Positions 1 through 6,342 of a stretch of DNA of 7,751 nt are shown piece after piece (the stretch's first letter is position 1; every line of letters begins with the position of its first letter). Below the pieces are notes generated by a model. It saw nothing but the letters and a program-made list of their open reading frames with translations, ran no database searches and was not told where the DNA came from. Both the position numbers and the translations under genes were made by a program. Where the stretch lies: positions 1 to 7,751 of the forward strand of contig NZ_QRMP01000041.1 of assembly GCF_003473295.1 (NCBI RefSeq). The letters are read 5' to 3'. The DNA comes from Parabacteroides sp. AM08-6 (GTDB taxonomy: Bacteria; Bacteroidota; Bacteroidia; Bacteroidales; Tannerellaceae).

Positions 1-60
1 ATTACTTTCTTTTTGATTTCTTTTTAATGCGTTTGCCCTGTAATTGCCTTCCTAATTTTA

Positions 61-145
61 TGTCGATAATTGTCGGCCAGCTGGCTCATAACTATCAGCC
101 ACGTGACTGATAACCGTCAGCCAACTGGCCGACAATTATCAGCCA
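61..145. repeat. Tandem array of 22-bp palindromic units
   Basis: Three consecutive 22-bp units start at 71, 93 and 115, with half units at both ends (61-70 and 137-145). Each unit is roughly palindromic, with the pattern tCaGCCA-nn-TGgCtgAtAa. The core TATCAGCCA recurs at 93 and 137, and as CGTCAGCCA at 115, exactly 22 bp apart. At larger scale, 65-86 is the inverted complement of 119-140 with one mismatch in 22, so the block can also fold as one long hairpin. Its loop contains a second near-palindrome (93-112, centred on CACGTG). No T-tract follows, so it does not look like a classical terminator. It could be a dispersed intergenic palindrome family or a multi-site operator. The symmetry is directly visible; the role is not. 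Confidence 0.8.
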
Positions 146-242
146 ATAAATTATACGGCATCAAATATACAAAAGAATAGGAGAAATTGTACCGGGGAAC
201 AGGATGTTTTTCAAAAATACAAACTCTTAAATAGAACTAATA

Positions 243-276
243 TTTCCCATTATCAGAATATATTTTGTTATTTTTG
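243..276 (+). promoter_or_regulatory. Putative Bacteroidota sigma-ABfr promoter for the DUF5063-exonuclease-rlmI operon
   Basis: TATTTTTG at 269-276 matches the Bacteroidota -7 element TAnnTTTG exactly. The -33 element is poor: the best candidate is TTTC at 243-246, with a 22-bp gap. Transcription would start around 283, leaving a leader of roughly 25 nt before the ATG at 309. The A/T-rich background makes a chance match possible. The position directly ahead of the operon is the main support. Confidence 0.5.
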
Positions 277-308
277 CAGGTTATAAACCGCAAGGTATCT
301 ATAAGATA

Positions 309-857
309 ATGAATATGGAAAAAGAAAATAATCCGATATACGACCGTAACACACTGGAATTTGTCACGGTTGCATTGGAATTTTGTACATTCGTGGAGCA
401 AGCAGGACAAGCCGGCTTGTTCGATTTCACGGACAAGGCCGTCAAGCTTTTACCTTTACTATATCTGAAAGCAACGTTACTCCCCGAAGTGGAAGATACA
501 GACGACGAAGAACCGGAACTGACAGTAACAGAAGAGATGTATGAAACCGTCCGTACCCGGATTGCCACTTTGCTGGGAGAAAAAGATTCCTACCTGGAGA
601 CATTTCATGCAGACATGCAGTATAGCGATACCCCAATCGCAGCTTTTATCTCTGAAAACCTGGCCGATGTCTATCAGGATGCGGGTAATTTTATTTCACA
701 ATTCCGTCAAGGAAACGAAGAGGTGATGCAGCAAGCTATTTTCCTATGCCGCACAAACTTCCGTGAATTTTGGGGACAACAATTATTAAATGCACTGAAA
801 GCACTTCATGCCGTACGATACAGCGATGAAGAGTACTTAGAAACTAACGACGAATAA
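309..857 (+). CDS. DUF5063-family protein, cytosolic, function unknown
   Basis: This 182-residue protein has no signal peptide or membrane segment. It resembles the DUF5063 proteins found in Bacteroidales immediately ahead of a 3'-5' exonuclease gene; the recognition is from memory of the N-terminal pattern NPIYDRNTLEFVTVA and the following KLLPLLYLKA segment (residues about 46-55). The protein is acidic, with clusters at residues 60-70 (EVEDTDDEEPE) and at the C-terminus (DEEYLETNDE), and appears mostly helical. No catalytic motif is visible. The ATG at 309 has a second in-frame ATG two codons on at 315, and either could be the start. The stop overlaps the next ATG by one base (TAATG), so it is very probably co-translated with the exonuclease. 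The family name is moderately secure; the function is unknown. Confidence 0.8.
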   Translation: MNMEKENNPIYDRNTLEFVTVALEFCTFVEQAGQAGLFDFTDKAVKLLPLLYLKATLLPEVEDTDDEEPELTVTEEMYETVRTRIATLLGEKDSYLETFHADMQYSDTPIAAFISENLADVYQDAGNFISQFRQGNEEVMQQAIFLCRTNFREFWGQQLLNALKALHAVRYSDEEYLETNDE

Positions 858-1438
858 TGGCACAACAATACGAACATTCAATCACCAAGGAAACCATTTC
901 TCAACTTCCTGTCGAAGAATTCCCGGGACGCATCATAGTGATAGAAACAGAAGCAGATGCACGGAAAGCTGTCACTTATCTGTCTGAATTCCCTGCTGTC
1001 GGTTTCGATACGGAAACACGTCCCAGCTTTCGGAAAGGACAACGATACAAAATAGCACTTATGCAGATATCAACCGATGAAGCTTGTTTCCTGTTTCGTT
1101 TGAACCTCATAGACATACCGGAAATTCTGGAAGAATTCCTGGCAAACGAAAAAGTCCTGAAAATAGGCCTCTCCCTGCGTGACGATTTCGGAGCTATGCG
1201 GAAACGGACGGATATAGAGCCGGCAAACTTTCTGGATTTACAGAATTATGTAGGACAATTCGGCATAGAAGATGCAAGCTTGCAAAAAATATATGCCATC
1301 CTGTTCAACAAGAAAATATCAAAAGGGCAGCGCCTTACCAATTGGGAAGCAAGGACATTGAGCGAAGCCCAACAAAAATATGCCGCACTCGATGCATGGG
1401 CATGCCTGAAAATATATAATCAACTGAAAGAAATATAG
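857..1438 (+). CDS. 3'-5' exonuclease, DEDDy superfamily (WRN/RNase D-like)
   Basis: This 193-residue single-domain exonuclease is predicted to remove nucleotides from 3' ends by two-metal-ion catalysis. Exo I is VGFDTETRP (D51, E53). Exo II is in GLSLRDDFGAM; D110 aligns with the WRN Asp by pattern. Exo III is YAALD (Y175, D179), with the YxxxD spacing that defines the DEDDy subclass. The IALMQIS strand after Exo I and the TNWEAR...LSEAQQKYAALDAW segment are typical of WRN-type domains. It lacks the HRDC domain of RNase D and the helicase part of WRN, and is the usual length for stand-alone bacterial members. The start overlaps the preceding stop by one base and the stop abuts the rRNA methyltransferase start, so it is the middle gene of an operon. 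Whether the substrate is RNA or DNA cannot be read from sequence; the neighbouring rRNA methyltransferase makes RNA plausible. Confidence 0.92.
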   Translation: MAQQYEHSITKETISQLPVEEFPGRIIVIETEADARKAVTYLSEFPAVGFDTETRPSFRKGQRYKIALMQISTDEACFLFRLNLIDIPEILEEFLANEKVLKIGLSLRDDFGAMRKRTDIEPANFLDLQNYVGQFGIEDASLQKIYAILFNKKISKGQRLTNWEARTLSEAQQKYAALDAWACLKIYNQLKEI

Positions 1439-2623
1439 ATGAAAGATTGTAAAGTATATCTTAAACCTAAAAAGGAAGAATCGTTGTTACGTTTCCACCC
1501 GTGGGTATTTTCCGGCGCTATCCAGTCGATAGAAGGAAAACCGGAAGAAGGGGATGTGGTGGAAGTTTACGGAGCCAACCAGCACTTTCTGGGAACCGGA
1601 CATTATCAGATAGGCAGTATTGCCGTACGTATCTTATCATTCAAGCCACGTACTATCGACGTTGCTTTTTGGGAAGAACGTATCCGTATTGCCTACACGC
1701 TCCGGAAAACATTGGGATTGGCCGGCGTAGACAACAATAACACGTTCCGCTTGGTGCACGGAGAAGGGGACAACCTGCCGGGATTGGTTATCGACATGTA
1801 CGCCCATACAGCTGTCATGCAAGCCCATTCTGTCGGCATGCATTATGCCCGCCACCAGATAGCCGAAGCATTAAAGACGGTTCTGGGAGATACATTGCAA
1901 AACATCTATTATAAATCGGAAGCGACCCTGCCCTACAAAGCTAATCTGGAAAGCGAAGACGGCTATTTGCTGGGAGGCGAAGTGGAAGATGTAGCAGTGG
2001 AAAAAGGATTAAAATTTTGCGTAGACTGGCAAAAAGGACAAAAAACAGGCTTCTTTGTCGACCAACGTGAAAACCGTTCGTTGCTGGAACATTATGCCAA
2101 GGACCGTTCTGTTTTGAATATGTTCTGCTATACCGGAGGATTCTCCTTTTATGCCATGCGCGGAGGAGCCAAAATAGTGCATTCGGTCGATAGTTCCGCC
2201 AAAGCCATATCGCTTACCAATAAAAATGTAGAATTGAATTTTCCGGGCGACCCCCGTCATCAGGCTTTTGCCGAAGACGCTTTCAAGTATCTGGAAAAGA
2301 TGGGAAGCAATTACGATTTGATTATTCTGGACCCACCGGCTTTTGCCAAACACAAAAATGTATTGCGCAATGCGCTTCAGGGCTATCGTAAGCTGAACGC
2401 CATCGCTTTTGAGAAAATCAAACCGGGAGGCATTCTCTTCACCTTCTCCTGCTCGCAGGTTGTAAGCAAGGAAAACTTCCGTTTGGCGGTATTCAGCGCG
2501 GCCGCCCAATCGGGTCGGAGCGTCCGTATCCTACACCAATTGACACAGCCGGCCGACCATCCGGTCAACATTTACCATCCGGAAGGAGAATACCTGAAAG
2601 GATTAGTCTTATATGTAGAATAA
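1439..2623 (+). CDS. RlmI-like class I SAM-dependent 23S rRNA (cytosine-5) methyltransferase
   Basis: This 394-residue protein is close to the length of E. coli RlmI, which makes m5C1962 in 23S rRNA. It has an N-terminal PUA RNA-binding domain (about 1-75, with the HPWVFSGAI signature at 20-28), a central RlmI-type domain (RLVHGEGDNLPGLVIDMY at 104-121), and a Rossmann methyltransferase domain (about 190-394). GFFVDQREN (204-212) and NMFCYTGGFS (227-236, motif I) form the SAM pocket. DPPAFAK (298-304) is motif IV. FSCS (336-339) carries the Cys expected for m5C chemistry (C338). The ATG directly follows the exonuclease TAG with no gap, so translation is probably coupled. The family is secure. 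The exact target nucleotide is inferred from RlmI, so the symbol is left blank. Confidence 0.92.
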   Translation: MKDCKVYLKPKKEESLLRFHPWVFSGAIQSIEGKPEEGDVVEVYGANQHFLGTGHYQIGSIAVRILSFKPRTIDVAFWEERIRIAYTLRKTLGLAGVDNNNTFRLVHGEGDNLPGLVIDMYAHTAVMQAHSVGMHYARHQIAEALKTVLGDTLQNIYYKSEATLPYKANLESEDGYLLGGEVEDVAVEKGLKFCVDWQKGQKTGFFVDQRENRSLLEHYAKDRSVLNMFCYTGGFSFYAMRGGAKIVHSVDSSAKAISLTNKNVELNFPGDPRHQAFAEDAFKYLEKMGSNYDLIILDPPAFAKHKNVLRNALQGYRKLNAIAFEKIKPGGILFTFSCSQVVSKENFRLAVFSAAAQSGRSVRILHQLTQPADHPVNIYHPEGEYLKGLVLYVE

Positions 2624-2682
2624 TCGACTTCAGGACATTAGTGATATTTAATAAAGGAAGGCACAAAATATATACGGAAATA

Positions 2683-2713
2683 TTTCTTTATTCCGCAATA
2701 CATCGTACCTTTG
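2683..2713 (+). promoter_or_regulatory. Putative Bacteroidota promoter of mdh
   Basis: TACCTTTG at 2706-2713 is a perfect TAnnTTTG -7 element. A weak -33 element, TTTC (2683-2686), lies 19 bp upstream, the normal spacing. Transcription would start near 2720, giving a leader of about 50 nt before the mdh ATG. This fits mdh being transcribed independently of the upstream operon. A short stem (CGGAA at 2675-2679 with TTCCG at 2691-2695) overlaps the -33 region, but it lacks a T-tract and was not called a terminator. Confidence 0.6.
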
Positions 2714-2770
2714 TCTGGATAAAATCAGAGAAAAAGTATTTTATAAATAACACATATAAAACTTATTATT

Positions 2771-3712
2771 ATGTCAAAAGTAACAGTTGTTGGCGCCGGT
2801 AACGTAGGTGCTACTTGTGCAAATGTTCTTGCCTTCAATGAAGTGGCAGACGAAGTCGTAATGCTTGACGTTAAGGAAGGTGTATCCGAAGGTAAAGCAA
2901 TGGATATGATGCAAACAGCCCAGCTGCTTGGTTTCGATACCACAGTTGTAGGTTGCACGAACGACTACGAAAAAACAGCCAATTCAGATGTTGTTGTCAT
3001 CACTTCCGGTATTCCCCGTAAACCGGGTATGACTCGTGAAGAGCTGATTGGTGTTAACGCCGGTATCGTAAAGAGCGTAGCTCAGAACATTCTGAAATAC
3101 TCTCCTAACGCAATCCTGGTAGTTATCTCCAACCCGATGGATACGATGACTTATCTGTCATTGAAATCTCTCGGCCTGCCGAAAAACCGCATTATCGGTA
3201 TGGGTGGCGCTTTGGATAGCTCTCGTTTCAAATATTTCCTGTCTCAAGCTTTGGGATGCAATGCAAACGAAGTTGAAGGTATGGTAATCGGTGGCCACGG
3301 TGACACAACCATGATTCCGTTGGCTCGTCTGGCTACTTACAAAGGTATCCCCGTCAGCAAACTGTTAAGCGCCGAGAAGCTGCAAGAAGTGGTTGCTTCC
3401 ACAATGGTTGGCGGTGCTACATTGACTAAATTGCTGGGAACTTCTGCTTGGTATGCACCGGGTGCAGCAGGAGCTTATGTGGTAGAATCCATCATCCACA
3501 ACCAAAAGAAAATGATTCCCTGTTCAGTTTATCTGGAAGGTGAATACGGCGAGTCCGACCTTTGCATCGGTGTTCCCGTAATTCTGGGCAAAAATGGTAT
3601 TGAAAAGATTGTTGAACTGGAACTGACAGCCGAAGAAAAAGAATTGTTCGCTAAGAGTGCTGCAGCCGTTCATAAAACAAACGAAGCGCTGAAAGAAGTC
3701 GGTGCATTGTAA
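2771..3712 (+). CDS. mdh: Malate dehydrogenase, NAD-dependent, LDH-like type
   Basis: This enzyme interconverts oxaloacetate and malate in the cytosol. In Bacteroides it feeds the PEP-oxaloacetate-malate-fumarate-succinate fermentation branch. The 313 residues match the LDH-like MDH family. The Rossmann motif is VVGAGNVG (6-13, GxGxxG), and the acidic D33 after the second strand favours NAD over NADP. The mobile loop IPRKPGMTREEL carries the substrate arginines R83 and R89. N121 (SNPMD), D149 and R152 (ALDSSRF) and the catalytic H176 (GGHGD) are all present, so the enzyme looks fully functional. Two Arg in the loop, rather than the Gln/Arg pattern of lactate dehydrogenase, supports malate specificity. 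It has its own promoter and terminator and appears monocistronic. Codon use is visibly enriched in GGT, GCT, AAC and GTT compared with neighbours, consistent with high expression. Confidence 0.97.
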   Translation: MSKVTVVGAGNVGATCANVLAFNEVADEVVMLDVKEGVSEGKAMDMMQTAQLLGFDTTVVGCTNDYEKTANSDVVVITSGIPRKPGMTREELIGVNAGIVKSVAQNILKYSPNAILVVISNPMDTMTYLSLKSLGLPKNRIIGMGGALDSSRFKYFLSQALGCNANEVEGMVIGGHGDTTMIPLARLATYKGIPVSKLLSAEKLQEVVASTMVGGATLTKLLGTSAWYAPGAAGAYVVESIIHNQKKMIPCSVYLEGEYGESDLCIGVPVILGKNGIEKIVELELTAEEKELFAKSAAAVHKTNEALKEVGAL

Positions 3713-3735
3713 TCAATACTACAATCTATAAAATG

Positions 3736-3771
3736 AAAGGGCTGCCCCTTGTATAAAGGACAGCCCTTTTT
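3736..3771 (+). terminator. Intrinsic terminator of mdh
   Basis: A 9-bp perfect stem, AAAGGGCTG (3736-3744) with CAGCCCTTT (3761-3769), runs into a T-tract (3767-3771). CCTT (3747-3750) and AAGG (3756-3759) in the loop can extend it. It begins 23 bases after the mdh stop codon. Confidence 0.9.
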
Positions 3772-3812
3772 CTCTCTCTTCCTCATTTTAATTCATTATA
3801 AAATCTTTAGAC

Positions 3813-5783
3813 ATGAAAAAACTAATTATTACAGTTACAAGTCTATTAATTACTACCTTATTTGTCTCCGCTCAAAATTCCGAACCGTTAAAAGGCACAG
3901 TCATCGGCTCCGAATTCTCCGCGGATTACAGTGTTTCGGGCGGAGCACAATCCACCACAGTAAATACTAAAAACAATGCGTTCGACAATGATTTGAATAC
4001 CTTCTTCGCTGCATACGACAGAACAGGAGGATGGGCCGGATTAGACTTAGGTAAACCTCATATTATCAAACAAATCGCCTTTGCTCCGCGCAAAGATTTT
4101 GCCTCACGTCTGGAACTCGGAATTTTTGAAGGAGCCAACGAGCCGGACTTCATCGATGCCATTCCCCTTTATATTATTAAAGAAACACCTAAAAACGACG
4201 ATTTAACAACGGTGGACATCCAATGCAGCCGTGGATTTCGTTATGTGAGGTACGTAGGCCCGAATGATGTTCGCTGCAATATTGCGGAAATAAAATTCTT
4301 CGGAGAAGAAGGAGAAGGTGATGATAAGCAATTATACCAGCTAACCGGGCTTCCGGTGGTTACTATCCATACAAAAGGCAGTCAGGATATCATCGAAAAA
4401 GAAGTTTATCTGGAAGGAAAAGTTTCTATTATTTCTGAAAACGGGAGTAAAATTTACACGGGTGATTTGGATATACGCGGACGAGGAAATTCCAGTTGGG
4501 GGTTCCCCAAAAAGCCATACCGGATGAAATTAAATAAAAAGACAAAGCTCCTGGATTTCCCGGCAGATGCTAAAAACTGGACACTTATCAACAATTATGG
4601 AGATAAAACGTTAATGAGAAATCTACTTGCTTTTGAAATAAGCAAAAGATTTAAAATGAGATATACACCGGCCGGACGTCCTGTCGACGTTATTTTAAAC
4701 GGAGAATATAAAGGTTGCTATCAGTTGTGCGACCACATGGAAGTAAAAAAGAACCGTATCGATATTACGGAAATGGCTCCCGAAGACATTTCATATCCGG
4801 CTTTAACCGGAGGATACCTGATTGAAATCGATGCGTACGCAAATCAGGAAATATCTTGGTTTAAATCGTCCATGTATGGCATTCCCGTTACCATCAAATC
4901 ACCAAAAGATGACGAAATCGTCCCTGAACAATCGAAATATATTAAAGACTATTTCAACAAGATGGAAAGCCTGGTATTCAGTCCAAACTACAACGATCCG
5001 GAAAAAGGATATCGCAGCATACTGGATACGGAATCATTCCTTAAACATTTCCTTATCGGAGAATTTTGCGGTAATACAGATACCTATTGGAGTGTTTATA
5101 TGACAAAGGATAGAGATGAAGATAAATTCTACACAGGGCCCGTATGGGATTTCGACATCGCATTTGACAATGACCAGCGTACCTATCCTATCAATTCCCT
5201 GTACGACTTTATTTTCCGCACAAAAGGTTCTTGCGCGGACGGCATGAGAGATTTTGCGGACCGTATCATCAGAACAACAGCTACAGAACAAAAAAATATT
5301 TGGAGCGAAGCACGTCTGAACGGAGATATAACACTCGAATCACTGAATGCTTTTATCGATAAATTGGCAGAAGAAATGGATGAATCGCAACAGCTCAACT
5401 TCAAACGTTGGCCGATATTGAACGAGAAAGTACACGAAAATCCAATGGCCTTAGGTTCTTTCAAAGCGGAAGTTAATGCAGTGAAAAGTTACTTGAAAAA
5501 CCGGATAGAATGGATGGATAAAAAAGTTGGTTTGAACGAACCGCCGACATCAAACGGAGCCATCGTTCAATCTTCCGGTCAGATTTATGTAGCAGACGGA
5601 CAGCTTCACGTCAGTAATTTCGACCCGAATAGTCTGATTAATATTTATGATTTAACCGGACGCAAAGTGGGGACATACAAACAGAGCGGAACTACCACGA
5701 TTTCATTAGCATCCGGATTATATATCATCAGTGTCTCTGAGACGAATACAAAATCCGTACAACAAAAGATACAGATTCCATAA
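3813..5783 (+). CDS. Secreted CotH-kinase-family protein with discoidin-like and C-terminal sorting-type domains
   Basis: This is a 656-residue exported protein. A signal peptide (1-20, ending FVSA with Q21 next) is followed by a discoidin/F5-8C-like beta domain (about 30-165: A56-F57-D58 followed by the ...WAGLDLG and FRYVRYVG patterns). The CotH domain spans about 180-570: LPVVTIHT (180-187), the conserved RGRGNSSWG (222-230), KPYRMKL, NNYGDKTLMRN (260-270), and WDFDIAFDND (445-454), whose aspartates D446, D448 and D452 resemble the metal-binding part of atypical CotH kinases. Residues about 583-656 form a beta-rich tail (INIYDLTGRKVG, then LASGLYIISV) like the Por/type IX secretion sorting domain. 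Spore-coat CotH phosphorylates coat proteins, but no spores are expected here, so the substrate is unknown and it might act on glycans or envelope proteins. It sits between two strong terminators and appears monocistronic. No clear TAnnTTTG promoter was found ahead of it. The family call is good; activity is inferred. Confidence 0.88.
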   Translation: MKKLIITVTSLLITTLFVSAQNSEPLKGTVIGSEFSADYSVSGGAQSTTVNTKNNAFDNDLNTFFAAYDRTGGWAGLDLGKPHIIKQIAFAPRKDFASRLELGIFEGANEPDFIDAIPLYIIKETPKNDDLTTVDIQCSRGFRYVRYVGPNDVRCNIAEIKFFGEEGEGDDKQLYQLTGLPVVTIHTKGSQDIIEKEVYLEGKVSIISENGSKIYTGDLDIRGRGNSSWGFPKKPYRMKLNKKTKLLDFPADAKNWTLINNYGDKTLMRNLLAFEISKRFKMRYTPAGRPVDVILNGEYKGCYQLCDHMEVKKNRIDITEMAPEDISYPALTGGYLIEIDAYANQEISWFKSSMYGIPVTIKSPKDDEIVPEQSKYIKDYFNKMESLVFSPNYNDPEKGYRSILDTESFLKHFLIGEFCGNTDTYWSVYMTKDRDEDKFYTGPVWDFDIAFDNDQRTYPINSLYDFIFRTKGSCADGMRDFADRIIRTTATEQKNIWSEARLNGDITLESLNAFIDKLAEEMDESQQLNFKRWPILNEKVHENPMALGSFKAEVNAVKSYLKNRIEWMDKKVGLNEPPTSNGAIVQSSGQIYVADGQLHVSNFDPNSLINIYDLTGRKVGTYKQSGTTTISLASGLYIISVSETNTKSVQQKIQIP

Positions 5784-5818
5784 AGAACTACTTTTGTAAA
5801 AAAGAAGATAAATACTTG

Positions 5819-5857
5819 TAAAAAGAGGAAGTGTCATTGAGATATTTCCTCTTTTTT
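5819..5857 (+). terminator. Intrinsic terminator of the CotH-family gene
   Basis: AAAAGAGGAA (5821-5830) pairs perfectly with TTCCTCTTTT (5846-5855), with a loop of about 15 nt and a T-run to 5857. The A-rich left flank could make it work in both directions. It starts about 35 bases after the stop codon and separates this gene from the tandem family. Confidence 0.9.
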
Positions 5858-5891
5858 ATGCCCCATAACATAGAAATCAAAGCTTTATTAA

Positions 5892-5923
5892 TTTGTTTTA
5901 TTGTAAATAAATAGTTTCCTTTG
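5892..5923 (+). promoter_or_regulatory. Putative Bacteroidota promoter of the tandem exported-protein array
   Basis: TTTG at 5892-5895 is a perfect -33 element. It is followed after 20 bp by TTCCTTTG (5916-5923), which differs from TAnnTTTG only at its second base. Transcription would start near 5930, giving a leader of about 80 nt before the ATG at 6014. No comparably good promoter is seen in the spacers before the second or third copies, so this one may drive the whole array. Confidence 0.55.
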
Positions 5924-5967
5924 TACTATAGCGAGTGATATCATAGATGGAAAACCCGTTAGTCTTC

Positions 5968-5990
5968 ACAAAGCAGAATTTGCGCTTTGT
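5968..5990 (+). other. Short hairpin in the leader of the tandem array
   Basis: ACAAAGC (5968-5974) and GCTTTGT (5984-5990) are perfect inverted repeats with a 9-nt loop, located in the predicted 5' leader 23 bases before the ATG at 6014. The sequence after the stem is TAATTG, not a T-tract, so it is not a terminator. It may be a leader structure or chance. Confidence 0.4.
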
Positions 5991-6013
5991 TAATTGAAAC
6001 TAAACAATAAAAG

Positions 6014-6284
6014 ATGAAAAAACTTCTATTATTGGTATGGATGATTGCTCTAACTATCAGTATCTATGGACAAGGACTTGATACTATCACAGATGCCCCC
6101 TCCCAGCAAAAAGGAGAGTTAGAGAAAGTTGCCAAAACGATAGAACTAAATTATAAGCCTCCTAAAGAATATATTACTACCTATCTATTCGATTTGAAAA
6201 ATCTGTTTTCCTGGATAAAGCATTCATTGAACATGGAACCTATTTTCAGCTACATGTGTAAGGGGCTTTCCGGTTGAAGATTGA
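6014..6284 (+). pseudogene. Degenerate first copy of the tandem exported-protein family (two internal deletions)
   Basis: An 87-codon open frame (6014-6277) begins like the two downstream paralogues: signal peptide MKKLLLLVW...SIYG then Q20, followed by the conserved block ELNYKPPKEY (44-53). After DLKN it jumps to the equivalent of residue 113 in the intact copies (NLFSWIKHSLNMEP against NVFSQIRNSLDMGS), an in-frame loss of about 50 codons. A second deletion then joins this segment to the very end of the gene, and one missing T in the CTTTCCGG region shifts the frame. It therefore stops at 6275-6277 rather than at the homologous stop at 6282-6284. The remnant lacks most of the mature domain. 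It may still yield a short exported peptide, but a defunct copy is more likely. It is first behind the putative promoter. Confidence 0.8.
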
Positions 6285-6311
6285 TTGAAAACATTTGTTA
6301 CGTGGCACAAA
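6282..6311 (+). repeat. Spacer repeat element, copy 1
   Basis: A 30-nt element begins at the family stop codon (TGATTG) and ends GTGGCACAAA. It recurs at 7003-7032 and 7722-7751. This copy is the most divergent of the three, matching the age suggested by the decayed gene it follows. It marks the boundary of the tandem-duplicated unit. Confidence 0.75.
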
Positions 6312-6342
6312 CGTTCTTGCTAATAACATAAAAATAAATAAA

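Larger units (their letters stand above)
1..308. other. Non-coding region upstream of the first operon
   Basis: No convincing gene is present on either strand. The left end is T-rich, with an 11-bp near-duplicate (TTTCTTTTT at 6-14 and 17-25). The middle holds the 22-bp palindrome array (61-145). The right part is AT-rich and carries the putative promoter of the first operon just before the start codon at 309. No RNA gene was recognised. What lies to the left of the window is unknown, so the T-rich end could be the 3' flank of another gene. Confidence 0.6.

Noticed and set aside
61..145. CRISPR array
   Set aside because: The 22-bp units are contiguous with no unique spacers between them, are individually palindromic and imperfect, and no cas genes are present.
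299..568. 89-codon minus-strand frame rich in Ser/Val
   Set aside because: It is antisense to the DUF5063-like gene, and its low-complexity Ser-rich composition is a mirror of the acidic codons on the + strand.
2009..2509. 166-codon open frame on the minus strand
   Set aside because: It lies wholly antisense to the methyltransferase domain of the RlmI-like gene, whose motifs are unmistakable on the + strand. The antisense product shows no recognisable domain.
2675..2695. Terminator after the rRNA methyltransferase
   Set aside because: The stem is only 5 bp (CGGAA/TTCCG) with an 11-nt loop and no following T-tract. It overlaps the putative mdh promoter instead.
3749..3970. 73-codon + strand frame between mdh and the CotH-family gene
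   Set aside because: It runs through the mdh terminator and then overlaps the CotH-family signal peptide in another frame, with no plausible product.
6295..6342. TTG start extending the second family member by 16 residues
   Set aside because: The extension would put MLRGTNVLANNIKINK ahead of a normal signal peptide. It covers part of the repeated spacer, and both paralogues align perfectly from the Met at 6343/7062.
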